From assembly GCF_011759375.1 (NCBI RefSeq), contig NZ_JAARML010000002.1:868001-932000 (forward strand): a stretch of DNA of 64,000 nucleotides. The letters are read 5' to 3'. Shown in pieces: positions 1-9,241 of the stretch. A program made the translations under genes and the position numbers. Under the pieces are notes generated by a model. The model was not told where the DNA came from. It saw only the letters and a list, made by a program, of their open reading frames with translations, and ran no database searches. Source of the stretch: Paraflavitalea devenefica. Its GTDB lineage: Bacteria; Bacteroidota; Bacteroidia; Chitinophagales; Chitinophagaceae. Position 1 is the stretch's first letter. Every line of letters begins with the position of its first letter.

Positions 1-1
1 T

Positions 2-877
2 ACCTGGAGCTTTCCCATTGTACGTCCCGCTGCTGTAGCTGCTGCATTGGTTGATACAACAGGGAACGGCGCCGTCACTATCACTATAGCTGACTCTTTG
101 TACCAGGTGACTGCCAATGGTATTCAGCTTGTCATTCACCAGCGCACAGGACTACTTACCAGTGTACGCAACGCCAAAGGCGTCATCCCTTTCAATAATG
201 GACCGGTATTACAGGAAGGCGTTAATAATTTTAATGGTTATACGCATCGTTTTGAGGGACAGCAATTGGTTATTACTTCCACCTTCGATAGAAAGAACAG
301 CTTCAATACGCTGGAATGGACTATCTATCCATCCGGCTGGGTGAAAATGCAGGTGAACTATTTCCCCGAAGCATACTTTACCACATTGGCAGGTGTCAAC
401 TTTTCTTTCCCTGAAAGCGATATGAAAGCAGTAGAGTACATGGGCAGCGGTCCTTACCGTGTATGGAAGAACCGTATGAAGGGCACGCAGTTTGGCGTGT
501 GGCGTAAAGACTATAACAATACAGAAACAGGCGAAGCGCCCTGGAAATACCCGGAGTTCAAAGGCTATCATGCCAATCTATACTGGTGTAAGTTCATTAC
601 CAGTACGCAACCCTTTACAGTGGTGACGGAAAATGAAGATATGTTCCTTCGCTTGTTTACCCCTGCCTGGAAAGAAGACCAGTGGAAGAATTATATGCTG
701 TACTTCCCTTCGGGCGATATCTCTTTTATGCAGGGCATTGCCGGCATTGGCACCAAAACACAAAGGAATGAAACGACCGGACCAATGGGTACTCGACATA
801 TCTACTACGATTATGAGAAAGACAGGAGCCGGGCAAAGGAACTGGTGTTGTATTTCAATTTTAATGAAGCACAATAA
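2..877 (+). CDS. GH2 beta-galactosidase-like enzyme, C-terminal part (5' end outside window)
   Basis: The reading frame is open from base 2, so the gene begins upstream and about 291 C-terminal codons are visible. The protein has the all-beta look of the last domain of large GH2 beta-galactosidases (small-chain domain), including a GSGPYRVWKNR stretch that resembles the family's conserved GRGP segment, followed by aromatic-rich strands. The TTG at 47 is internal, not a start. The stop overlaps the ATG of the next gene (TAATG), so the two are probably translationally coupled within one operon. The catalytic TIM barrel is outside the window, so the substrate cannot be read. Next to two rhamnosidase genes, removal of galactose or galactose-like side chains from pectin is an inference. 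Confidence 0.7.
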   Translation, partial: TWSFPIVRPAAVAAALVDTTGNGAVTITIADSLYQVTANGIQLVIHQRTGLLTSVRNAKGVIPFNNGPVLQEGVNNFNGYTHRFEGQQLVITSTFDRKNSFNTLEWTIYPSGWVKMQVNYFPEAYFTTLAGVNFSFPESDMKAVEYMGSGPYRVWKNRMKGTQFGVWRKDYNNTETGEAPWKYPEFKGYHANLYWCKFITSTQPFTVVTENEDMFLRLFTPAWKEDQWKNYMLYFPSGDISFMQGIAGIGTKTQRNETTGPMGTRHIYYDYEKDRSRAKELVLYFNFNEAQ

Positions 878-3800
878 TGAATAACAAACATCTATATAGG
901 TTACTAACTTTGTTCCTGCTTTGTACAGGGATCATGTCCGTGCAGGCGCAGGAAATTAAAGTAGATAGCCTGCGTTGTGAGATGCTGACCGATCCGCAGG
1001 GCATTGATGTTACCACACCCCGCCTGAGCTGGATAACAATAGCTCATTATCAGCGCCAGGTGGTACAAACTGCATACGAGATCATCGTGGCTTCCACCCC
1101 GGAAAAGCTGGCGGCCAATACCGGTGATATCTGGAACAGTGGTAAAGTATCATCTGATCAATCTATTCACGTTCCTTACGGCGGTAGGCCATTAACCAGC
1201 CGCACAGCCTGCTACTGGAAAGTAAAAGTATTTACCAATAAAGGAACCACTGCATGGAGTGAACCGGCGCAGTGGACAATGGGATTGTTGAAACCTACAG
1301 ACTGGAAGGCCAAATGGATAGGATATGATAAAGCATCCCCTTGGGATAGTGTTACCCAGTTCTCCCGGCTTTCGGCCCGTTATTTCAGGAAAGCGTTCAC
1401 ATCACGGGCTGCTGTAAAAAGGGCCACAGTATATATAGCTGGCCTGGGTCTGTATGAACTGTATATTAACGGACAGAAGATCGGTGATCAGGTGCTGGCG
1501 CCCAATCCTACCGACTACCGGAAGTCGGTGTTGTATAATACGCATGATGTAACCAGGCAGCTTACAAAAGGAGCGAATGTAGTGGCTACGGTATTGGGCA
1601 ACGGCCGTTATTTCACCATGCGGCAGGATTACAAACCCAAAAAGATCAACACATTTGGCTATCCCAAAATGCTGTTGCAACTGGAAATAGAATACACGGA
1701 TGGTACGCGCAAAACGATCGTGAGCGATGAAAGCTGGAAGCTGCAGGTAGATGGTCCTATCAGGACTAATAACGAGTATGATGGAGAAGAATATGATGCT
1801 GCCAAAGAGCTTCCCAACTGGAACAGGGTGAATTATAATGATGCCAGTTGGAGGAAACCGCAACTGGTGAAAGCGCCTGAAGGAAAGATAGTGGCGCAGA
1901 TGAGTGAGCCAATGCGGGTGATGAAAACCATCCGGCCGGTAGCTGTTAAAAAAGCGGGGAATGGGAACTACATCCTGGACATGGGCCAGAATTTTGCTGG
2001 CTGGATAAAGATGAGGGTATCCGGTAAGCGTGGTTCCACCGTGCAACTGCGTTTTGCAGAAAGCCTGCAACCCAATGGAGAGCTGTATGTGGCCAATCTG
2101 CGTGATGCGAAAGTAACAGATGTCTATACCTTAAAAGGAGAAGGCGTTGAAACCTGGAAGCCTTCTTTTGTATACCATGGTTTCCGGTACGTGGAAGTAA
2201 GTGGTTACCCCGGTGAGCCTACCTTTAGAGATTTTGAAGGGCAGGTAGTATATGATGCCATTGCCACTACCGGATCATTCAATTCATCTAATGCAACCTT
2301 GAACCGCATCTGGCAGAATGCCTGGTGGGGTATTGCTTCCAATTATAAAGGCATACCGGTGGATTGCCCGCAGCGCAATGAACGGCAGCCCTGGCTGGGC
2401 GATAGGGCTACCGGTGCTTTGGGCGAGAGCTTCCTGTTTGATAATGCCGCACTCTATACCAAATGGCTGAATGATATTGAGCAATCGCAAACAGCAGAAG
2501 GCGCTATTCCCGATGTGGCCCCTGCTTTCTGGAATTATTACAGCGACAATGTAACCTGGCCGGGCACCTATATACTGGTAGCTGATATGTTGTATCGCCA
2601 GTATGGAGATAAACAACCCATTATTAAGCACTATCCTTCCATGAAGAAATGGATGGGGTACATGCAAAAGAAATACCTGAAAGAATTCATCCTTACCAAA
2701 GACAAGTATGGCGACTGGTGCGTACCGCCGGAATCACTGGAGTTGATCAAATCGCGCGATAGTATGCGTACCACCAAAGGAGAGTTGATTGCCACCGCTT
2801 ATTACTATCGTCTGCTACAGCATATGCAGCAATTTGCGAAACTGGCTGGCCGGGAAGCCGATGTGCAAGCGTTTGCTGCACTGGCCGGAAAGATCAAAGA
2901 TGCTTTCAACAGCCGTTTCTATAACGTCAAGACAAGGAACTACGACAATAATACGGTAACCGCTAACCTGTTGCCTTTGTATTTCGGCATTACGCCCGAT
3001 AGTGCCAGGGAACAGGTGTTCAATCATATTTACAATAAGATCAGGATCGAGCACCATATGCATATCAGTACGGGTGTCATTGGTACGCAGTGGCTGATGC
3101 GGGGATTGTCGGATTTTGGGCGTTCTGATATTGCTTATACATTGGCATCTAACACTACTTATCCCAGTTGGGGATACATGGCGGCCAATGGCGCTACCAC
3201 CATCTGGGAATTGTGGAATGGCAATACGGCCAATCCGCAGATGAATTCCCAGAACCATGTGATGTTACTGGGAGACCTGCTCACCTGGTATTATGAAAAC
3301 CTGGCGGGTATCCGCTCTGATGATACGGAAGTTGGCTTTAAGAAGATCATTATGAAACCGGAGATCATTGACGGGATTAACCTGGTGGCTGGTGTTTACT
3401 GCGGTCCTTATGGACATATTATCAGCGTTTGGAAGAAAGACAGCGTGAATGCCAGCTTTCATTGGGAAGTTACTGTGCCGGCCAATACAAAGGCCCTGAT
3501 CTATATTCCGGCTGATACGGTCAGTAATGTGACGGAAAACGGCCGGCCTGCTGTACAAAGTGAGGGGGTGCGATTCATAAAAGTAGCAGGCAGGTACCTG
3601 GTGTTTGAAATTGCATCCGGTACTTATGAGTTTGTTGCACAGGCGCCCTTTAAAAAAGGTATTGTAAAAGATCAGTTCATTTTTGAACGTGCCGGTTTCC
3701 CTGAAAGCCATGCTGCCACGATTGTGGAGACACCCAAAGGATTGATCACGGCCTGGTTTGGCGGCACCAAAGAGGGGAATAAAGATGTGTGTATCTGGAC

Positions 3801-4695
3801 CAGCCGCCTGGTGAATGGTCAATGGACGGAGCCGGTAAAAGTGGCTGATGGTGTAATAAATGACACAACCCGTTATCCCTGTTACAATCCTGTACTATAC
3901 CAGGTGCCCAATGGCGATTTGTTATTATTTTATAAAATAGGTTCCCGCGTGGCTACCTGGAAAGGGTATATGAAACGGTCAACCGATAATGGCCTCACCT
4001 GGGGCGAAAGGGAAGACCTGCCCGAAGGGTTCCTGGGGCCTGTGAAGAATAAGTCCATCCTGATCGGTAATGAACTGTTCTGCGCTTCCAGTACCGAAGG
4101 CAATGGATGGAAAGTACATTTTGAAGTGACGTCCGATTGGGGAAAGACCTGGCGAAAGATCGGTCCTATCAATGATGGGAAAACCATCAATGCCATACAA
4201 CCCAGCATACTCACCTATAAAGATGGCCGCCTGCAGGTATTATGCAGAAGCAAGAACAGATCAGTGATAGAATCCTGGTCGGCTGATGGTGGTAAAACAT
4301 GGTCGCCGGTAGCAGCTACTGCCTTACCCAATAATAACTCGGGTACGGATGCCGTAACATTGAAAGATGGCCGGCAGTTGATCGTGTATAATCACGTGAA
4401 GCCGGCAGCCAGTCTGCCCAATGGTAAGGGGGCGCGTACACCGTTGAATGTTGCTATCTCTGAAGATGGTAAGATCTGGTCGGCAGCGCTGGTGCTGGAA
4501 GATTCACCCATCAGTCAGTATTCTTATCCCTCCGTCATACAATCAGCCGATGGCATGGTGCACATTGTGTATACCTGGCGGCGGGAACGGATAAAGTATA
4601 TACAGGTAGATCCAACCAAACTTGAACTAAAACCTATTGTCAATGAAATATGGCCGGGCGTTAAATCGGGTCAGCTTAATGCGAGTGAGGATTAG
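877..4695 (+). CDS. Secreted GH78 alpha-L-rhamnosidase fused to a sialidase-fold (BNR) domain
   Basis: This 1272-residue protein starts with a signal peptide (about 1-24, ending SVQA). Residues 25-900 follow GH78 organisation: N-terminal beta domains, then an (alpha/alpha)6 barrel holding DCPQRNERQPWLGD (about 496-509), the usual acidic cluster, and TTIWELWNG with a Glu near 778, both typical catalytic-region motifs. From about 934 a second domain begins with FERAGFPESHAAT and carries Asp-box motifs STDNGLTW, TSDWGKTW and SADGGKTW plus a degenerate SEDGKIW, the signature of a six-bladed sialidase-type propeller. I do not see the usual sialidase FRIP arginine motif, so sialidase activity should not be assumed. 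Ordinary GH78 proteins end near residue 900, so this is a two-enzyme or enzyme-plus-binding fusion. The start overlaps the upstream stop. Confidence 0.85.
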   Translation: MNNKHLYRLLTLFLLCTGIMSVQAQEIKVDSLRCEMLTDPQGIDVTTPRLSWITIAHYQRQVVQTAYEIIVASTPEKLAANTGDIWNSGKVSSDQSIHVPYGGRPLTSRTACYWKVKVFTNKGTTAWSEPAQWTMGLLKPTDWKAKWIGYDKASPWDSVTQFSRLSARYFRKAFTSRAAVKRATVYIAGLGLYELYINGQKIGDQVLAPNPTDYRKSVLYNTHDVTRQLTKGANVVATVLGNGRYFTMRQDYKPKKINTFGYPKMLLQLEIEYTDGTRKTIVSDESWKLQVDGPIRTNNEYDGEEYDAAKELPNWNRVNYNDASWRKPQLVKAPEGKIVAQMSEPMRVMKTIRPVAVKKAGNGNYILDMGQNFAGWIKMRVSGKRGSTVQLRFAESLQPNGELYVANLRDAKVTDVYTLKGEGVETWKPSFVYHGFRYVEVSGYPGEPTFRDFEGQVVYDAIATTGSFNSSNATLNRIWQNAWWGIASNYKGIPVDCPQRNERQPWLGDRATGALGESFLFDNAALYTKWLNDIEQSQTAEGAIPDVAPAFWNYYSDNVTWPGTYILVADMLYRQYGDKQPIIKHYPSMKKWMGYMQKKYLKEFILTKDKYGDWCVPPESLELIKSRDSMRTTKGELIATAYYYRLLQHMQQFAKLAGREADVQAFAALAGKIKDAFNSRFYNVKTRNYDNNTVTANLLPLYFGITPDSAREQVFNHIYNKIRIEHHMHISTGVIGTQWLMRGLSDFGRSDIAYTLASNTTYPSWGYMAANGATTIWELWNGNTANPQMNSQNHVMLLGDLLTWYYENLAGIRSDDTEVGFKKIIMKPEIIDGINLVAGVYCGPYGHIISVWKKDSVNASFHWEVTVPANTKALIYIPADTVSNVTENGRPAVQSEGVRFIKVAGRYLVFEIASGTYEFVAQAPFKKGIVKDQFIFERAGFPESHAATIVETPKGLITAWFGGTKEGNKDVCIWTSRLVNGQWTEPVKVADGVINDTTRYPCYNPVLYQVPNGDLLLFYKIGSRVATWKGYMKRSTDNGLTWGEREDLPEGFLGPVKNKSILIGNELFCASSTEGNGWKVHFEVTSDWGKTWRKIGPINDGKTINAIQPSILTYKDGRLQVLCRSKNRSVIESWSADGGKTWSPVAATALPNNNSGTDAVTLKDGRQLIVYNHVKPAASLPNGKGARTPLNVAISEDGKIWSAALVLEDSPISQYSYPSVIQSADGMVHIVYTWRRERIKYIQVDPTKLELKPIVNEIWPGVKSGQLNASED

Positions 4696-5614
4696 GAAGC
4701 AAGCTTCGAGCTGTGGGCTGCGAGCTTCGAGCCGTAAGTACGGAATAGCTGCCATTGTATGCAGATCTCTGTTGCTTATTGTGTTGTTGCCTTCGGTGTT
4801 ATCTGCACAGGAGAAGACCGATAAACGATATAAGATTGCGTTGATTGACCTGATGTTGCTGAAACGCCAGAAGTTAGGCGCGCTGCAGCTTACCAAAGAC
4901 CTGGGAGCTGATGGTGTGGAAGTGGATATGGGCGGACTGGGTAAGCGCTCTACGTTTGATAACCAACTGCTGAATGATTCTGTACGTCAGCTTTACCTGG
5001 ATAAGATCGCAGCACTCAATATTGAAATTCCTTCCCTGGCTATGACAGGCTATTATGCCCAGTCATTTTGCGAAAGGGAAGAGTACAAGCAAAGCATTGC
5101 AGACTGCATTAAAACCATGCAGTTGATGAACGTGAAGATCGCTTTCCTGCCGATGGGCGTACAATGTGACCTGATCAAGCGCCCCGACCTGCGTAGTAAA
5201 GTAGTGGAGCGTTTGAGAGAGGCTGGTAAGATGGCGCAAGCGGCGGGTGTAGTGATCGGGATTGAAACGCCTTTATCCGCGAAGGAACAGGTAAAGCTGC
5301 TGAAGGAGATTGGTTCACCGGCTATCAAGATCTATTTCAATGTAGCGGATGCCCTGGGCGCTGGGCGCGACCTGTACAAAGAACTGCAAATACTGGGGCG
5401 TACCCGTATTTGCCAGATACATTGTACCAATAAGGATGGGGTATGGCTGGAAAATGATCCGCAGGTGGATATGAAGAAGATGAAGGCCACCCTTGATAAA
5501 ATGAAGTGGCGTGGCTGGCTGGTGGTAGAGCGCAGCCGCGATGCGAAGCAGGCTACCAATGTGAAGGCGAATTATGGTGCGAATACACGCTATTTGAAGA
5601 CAATCTTTCAATGA
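4679..5614 (+). CDS. Exported TIM-barrel sugar isomerase/epimerase-like protein
   Basis: From YKIALIDLMLLKRQK onward the product looks like a xylose-isomerase-like TIM barrel (AP endonuclease 2/IolE superfamily): DLGADGVEVDMGG, a GIETPL strand, FNVADALGAGRDLY, and IHCTNKDG with a conserved His late in the barrel. A hydrophobic stretch ending VLSAQ is a likely signal peptide. The start is uncertain. In-frame ATGs exist only at 4637, 4643 and 4679, all inside the end of the rhamnosidase gene, and the codons after 4679 are built from the repeat at 4702-4732, giving an odd basic leader. A non-ATG start near 4772 is possible. Such proteins often accompany Gfo/Idh/MocA oxidoreductases, as here, and may act on the released sugar. 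The stop overlaps the next start (ATGA). Confidence 0.7.
   Translation: MRVRIRKQASSCGLRASSRKYGIAAIVCRSLLLIVLLPSVLSAQEKTDKRYKIALIDLMLLKRQKLGALQLTKDLGADGVEVDMGGLGKRSTFDNQLLNDSVRQLYLDKIAALNIEIPSLAMTGYYAQSFCEREEYKQSIADCIKTMQLMNVKIAFLPMGVQCDLIKRPDLRSKVVERLREAGKMAQAAGVVIGIETPLSAKEQVKLLKEIGSPAIKIYFNVADALGAGRDLYKELQILGRTRICQIHCTNKDGVWLENDPQVDMKKMKATLDKMKWRGWLVVERSRDAKQATNVKANYGANTRYLKTIFQ
4702..4732. repeat. Word-like repeat AGCTTCGAGC x2
   Basis: The 10-mer AGCTTCGAGC occurs at 4702-4711 and 4723-4732, separated by 11 bases of similar composition (TGTGGGCTGCG). It sits at the junction of the GH78-fusion gene and the TIM-barrel gene and is translated in the presumed leader of the latter. The sequence is unlike the coding DNA around it and resembles the other short intergenic repeats in this window in style. 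Confidence 0.6.
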
Positions 5615-8127
5615 AACACCTCAGCATATTATTAGTCTTACTGTTGATTGCATTACTGCCTTTCAAGGGTATTACTCAGATATGGGTGGCAGTAGATGGA
5701 TCAGACAGGAATCCCGGTACAGCCACGCAACCCAAGGCGTCGCTGCAGGCCGCTTTGCGGCAGGCCAGGGAATTGCGTCGCCTGCAGGATCCTGCTATTG
5801 GTAATGGCATTCGTATTATCCTGAAAGGAGGCGTATACCGTCTGCAGGAACCGGTATTCATCAGGCCTGAAGATGCGGGTTCTGCTGCCAGTCCGCTATT
5901 CATAGAAGGAGCACCCGGCGAACAACCCATTTTGAGTGGAGGTATTACCGTGAGTGGATGGAAAAAAGCGACGGGTAATCTGCCGGGCTTGCCGGCTGCG
6001 GCCAAGGGCAAGGTATGGGTGGCTGATGCGCCGCAGAATGGGGATGCAATAATAGATTTCCGCCAGTTGTATGTAAATGATAAAAAAGCTATACGCGCCC
6101 GTGACCGGGATACAGATAGCATGAACCGTATCCTTTCCTGGGACCCTATCAATGAACAGTGTTGGATACCTACCCCAAAAACGCCTGCACTGCTTACTGC
6201 AGCGGGTACAGAAATGGTTATTCATCAATGGTGGGCCATCGCCGTATTGCGCATCAGCAAGATGGAAGTGAGGGGCGATAGTACCCGGCTGAGTTTTTAT
6301 CAGCCCGAAAGTCGTGTGCAAAGTGAGCATCCCTGGCCGGCGCCCTGGATCTCCAAACAAAGTGGCAACTCTGCTTTTTATCTTGCCAATGCTATACAGT
6401 TCCTCAATACGCCGGGCGAGTGGTTCCTGGATAAGCAGCAACGCAAGCTGTATTACTGGCCATTATCCGGTGAGGACATGACTACTGCACAAGTAACAGT
6501 TCCTTACCTGGAAACGCTGCTAAGGGTAGAAGGAACAGCCGGCAATACAGTATCCCACGTGCATATCAAAGGGCTTTCTTTTCAGCACAGCACCTGGCTG
6601 CGGCCTTCGCAGCAGGGGCATGTACCCTTACAGGCAGGCATGTATTTGCTGGATGCCTATAAACTGAAAATACCCGGCACGCCAGATAAGAAAGGACTGG
6701 AAAATCAGGCCTGGATAGGGCGGCAGCCGGCAGCAGTACGACTGGCATTTGTAAACAATACTTCTTTTAATGGTTGCCGTTTTGCCCGGTTGGGCGCTAT
6801 CGGTATTGATTATGTAAAGGGAACGGACAGGGATAGCATTACCGGCTGCCTGTTTACCGATATCAGTGGTACTGCCATACAAGCCGGCACTTTTTCGGAA
6901 GAGCCTTTTGAAACACACCTGCCGTATAAGCCTTCCGATGAAAGGGAATTGTGCAGGAACCTCACGATTGGTAATAACCTGATCAGTAGTACTGCCAATG
7001 AAGACTGGGGCTGCCCGGGCATTAGTGCTGGTTACGTACGGGACATCAATATCCATCACAATGAACTGTGCGAACTCCCTTATTCCGGCATCTGTGTAGG
7101 GTGGGGGTGGACAAAGACTCCCAATGCTATGCGCAACAACCGCATTCATGCCAACTATATCCACCATTACGCAAAGCACATGTATGATGTGGCAGGCATT
7201 TATACTTTGTCGGCACAACCCGGATCGCAGATTACGAACAACCGGATAGACAGTATTTATAAAGCCCCCTACGCACATATTCCCTCGCATTGGTTTTACC
7301 TGTATACCGATGAAGGCACTGCTTACTATACGGTGAAGGATAACTGGTGCCCGGCAGAGAAGTTTTTACAGAATGCCAATGGTCCGGGTAATGAGTGGGT
7401 GAACAACGGCCCCCTGGTACAGGACAGTATTAAGGAGTCAGCAGGTTTGCAGGCCGCTTATAAGCATTTGCTTAATGAGATACCTGCCACGTTTAGCTGG
7501 CAATCCATCAATAGGGATTCATCGCAACAAATAATTATCGAGATGGTGACCGATTCGGCGCACCAGATCACCCCCGGGAAGTTGAAGGAATTGTTGAGTT
7601 TAACCCATATGTCCATGACTGTATACAAATGGAAAAATCATTGGATCATCTTTACAGAAAATACCATGCCGCCGCGCTTGTGGCAATTATCTCTTCAGCA
7701 TCTTTTTGCCGGTGTTAGAGTAAAGACGTACGATAATCCTTTTTATGTTTTTAATCGTACTAAATGTGCCGATGCGGTCACTGCCCCGGAATGGGATCAT
7801 ATAATACTCACTGCCAACCTGGTGGCAGATGAACAATTACAACAGGAGTATATTCAGTACCATGCCACGCAATACCAGCAATGGCCCGAAGTGAGTAAGG
7901 GGTTTTGTAATGCACAGTTTCAGCAATTGCTGTTATTCAGGAATGGACGTCAGCTTATGCTGGTGATCAGTATTCCCAAAGGAGCTAGTCTGGATACCCT
8001 GAATCCTAAAACAACGGAAAACAATCCCCGGGTAGATGAGTGGAACGCATTGATGAAAAAGTACCAGGAGGGAATAGAAGGAACCGCAAAAGGGGAGACG
8101 TGGGTAATCTTAGAAAGGCAGTGGTAA
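5611..8127 (+). CDS. Secreted right-handed parallel beta-helix glycosidase candidate (GH141-like)
   Basis: I place the start at the ATG overlapping the upstream stop, because it gives a clean signal peptide (MKHLSILLVLLLIALLPFKG, about 1-24) and an 838-residue protein. The N-terminus (VAVDGSDRNPGT, then LKGGVYRL, then a SGGITVSGWKKA segment) is the pattern of large beta-helix carbohydrate-active proteins such as GH141, GH120 and relatives. The central part has repeated short Asn/Gly-rich strands (NNTSFNGCRFARLG, NNRIHANYIHHYAKHMYDVAG) typical of stacked helix rungs. The last 200 residues look like a separate, poorly conserved domain. GH141 includes enzymes acting on rhamnogalacturonan II and xylan, which would fit the locus, but the family assignment is only by resemblance. 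Confidence 0.6.
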   Translation: MKHLSILLVLLLIALLPFKGITQIWVAVDGSDRNPGTATQPKASLQAALRQARELRRLQDPAIGNGIRIILKGGVYRLQEPVFIRPEDAGSAASPLFIEGAPGEQPILSGGITVSGWKKATGNLPGLPAAAKGKVWVADAPQNGDAIIDFRQLYVNDKKAIRARDRDTDSMNRILSWDPINEQCWIPTPKTPALLTAAGTEMVIHQWWAIAVLRISKMEVRGDSTRLSFYQPESRVQSEHPWPAPWISKQSGNSAFYLANAIQFLNTPGEWFLDKQQRKLYYWPLSGEDMTTAQVTVPYLETLLRVEGTAGNTVSHVHIKGLSFQHSTWLRPSQQGHVPLQAGMYLLDAYKLKIPGTPDKKGLENQAWIGRQPAAVRLAFVNNTSFNGCRFARLGAIGIDYVKGTDRDSITGCLFTDISGTAIQAGTFSEEPFETHLPYKPSDERELCRNLTIGNNLISSTANEDWGCPGISAGYVRDINIHHNELCELPYSGICVGWGWTKTPNAMRNNRIHANYIHHYAKHMYDVAGIYTLSAQPGSQITNNRIDSIYKAPYAHIPSHWFYLYTDEGTAYYTVKDNWCPAEKFLQNANGPGNEWVNNGPLVQDSIKESAGLQAAYKHLLNEIPATFSWQSINRDSSQQIIIEMVTDSAHQITPGKLKELLSLTHMSMTVYKWKNHWIIFTENTMPPRLWQLSLQHLFAGVRVKTYDNPFYVFNRTKCADAVTAPEWDHIILTANLVADEQLQQEYIQYHATQYQQWPEVSKGFCNAQFQQLLLFRNGRQLMLVISIPKGASLDTLNPKTTENNPRVDEWNALMKKYQEGIEGTAKGETWVILERQW

Positions 8128-8171
8128 CGACCTGATTAAATATAACACTATAATATTTGTAATTCATCATC

Positions 8172-9224
8172 ATGTTAAACCTTGGTATTCTCGGATTGGG
8201 AGAAGGGCGCAGCACCATGTCGGCAGCCCTGCAAAGTAAGAAATGGATATTGAAAAAGATCTGTGATGTAAAGGAGGAGCTGTGTCTTCAACGCAGCAAG
8301 GAATTTGACTTTCCTCATTATACTCTGCGCTATGAAGATATGCTCAATGATCCCTCCATTGATGTGATCGCTATTTATACGCCGGATAAGTTTCATGCCG
8401 AACATATTAAGCAGGCCCTGTTGCATAATAAGCACGTAGTGTGTACCAAGCCGCTGATAGATGACCTGTCGAAGGCGGCAGCATTACTGGCTTTACAAAA
8501 GCAGACTGGTAAGCGCGTATTTGTAGGACAAAGCTCCCGCTTCTTTGAACCGATGAAGCGTCAGCGGGCAGATTATGAAGCCGGCGCCATCGGCGAGCTG
8601 GTAACCGTAGAGGCCTATTATCATGCCGATCACCGGTGGTTCCTGGGCAAGGGATGGTCGCTGGAAAAAGCATTCAAATGGTTGTATGGCGGACTGAGTC
8701 ACCCGGTAGATTTTATACGCTGGTACCTGCCGGAGATTGAAGCCGTGATGGGCTATGGTATGCTGAGCCCCAATGGCAAGGCCGGTGGCCTGCAGAATGA
8801 AGATACCATGCACTTTATTTTTAAGGCAAAAGATGGACGCATTGCCCGGGTGAGCGGCGTGTACAGCGGCCCCGTGCAACCGGTGATCCGCGACAGTGAG
8901 ATGAGCTGTATCCTGCGGGGGACAGAAGGTTGCAGTCAGGGTGATTACATGGACCTGCGCTATGCCATTACCGATAAAATGGGTGAAGAGAAGATCGTTA
9001 CCTGGGAACACAAGCTGAAACATTATTTCCGGTTTGAAGGCAAGAGCCACCATGCCGGTGAATACCAGAACTACCTGGAATATTTTGCTGATTCCATTGA
9101 GCAGGGTTTTACAGCCTATCCTGATCTGCAGGAAGGGATTGGGACGATTGCGGTGCTGAAGGCGATGGAGCAGTCTTTGGAGACGGGACTTCCTGTGAAG
9201 ATATCTTCCATCTGGAAGTCATGA
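8172..9224 (+). CDS. Gfo/Idh/MocA family NAD(P)-dependent oxidoreductase
   Basis: The 350-residue protein begins with a Rossmann motif (LGILGLGEGRS), followed by IDVIAIYTPDKFHAEH and VVCTKPL, the family's equivalent of the E-K-P motif that carries the catalytic lysine. The C-terminal half (YGGLSHPVDFIRWYLP) fits the alpha/beta substrate domain with a conserved His near the active site. No signal peptide is seen, so it should act in the cytoplasm, oxidising or epimerising a sugar or sugar acid. It sits 44 bases after the beta-helix gene and 17 bases before an SSS symporter, suggesting that the imported product is its substrate. The exact sugar cannot be read from sequence. Confidence 0.8.
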   Translation: MLNLGILGLGEGRSTMSAALQSKKWILKKICDVKEELCLQRSKEFDFPHYTLRYEDMLNDPSIDVIAIYTPDKFHAEHIKQALLHNKHVVCTKPLIDDLSKAAALLALQKQTGKRVFVGQSSRFFEPMKRQRADYEAGAIGELVTVEAYYHADHRWFLGKGWSLEKAFKWLYGGLSHPVDFIRWYLPEIEAVMGYGMLSPNGKAGGLQNEDTMHFIFKAKDGRIARVSGVYSGPVQPVIRDSEMSCILRGTEGCSQGDYMDLRYAITDKMGEEKIVTWEHKLKHYFRFEGKSHHAGEYQNYLEYFADSIEQGFTAYPDLQEGIGTIAVLKAMEQSLETGLPVKISSIWKS

Positions 9225-9241
9225 TATAAACTAACGATTGC

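Noticed and set aside
4637..4678. Earlier ATG starts for the TIM-barrel gene
   Set aside because: They would extend an already implausible leader further into the GH78-fusion gene.
4702..4732. CRISPR-like or insertion-sequence end repeats among the intergenic blocks
   Set aside because: Repeats are too few and too short, spacers are not uniform, and no cas or transposase gene is present in the window.
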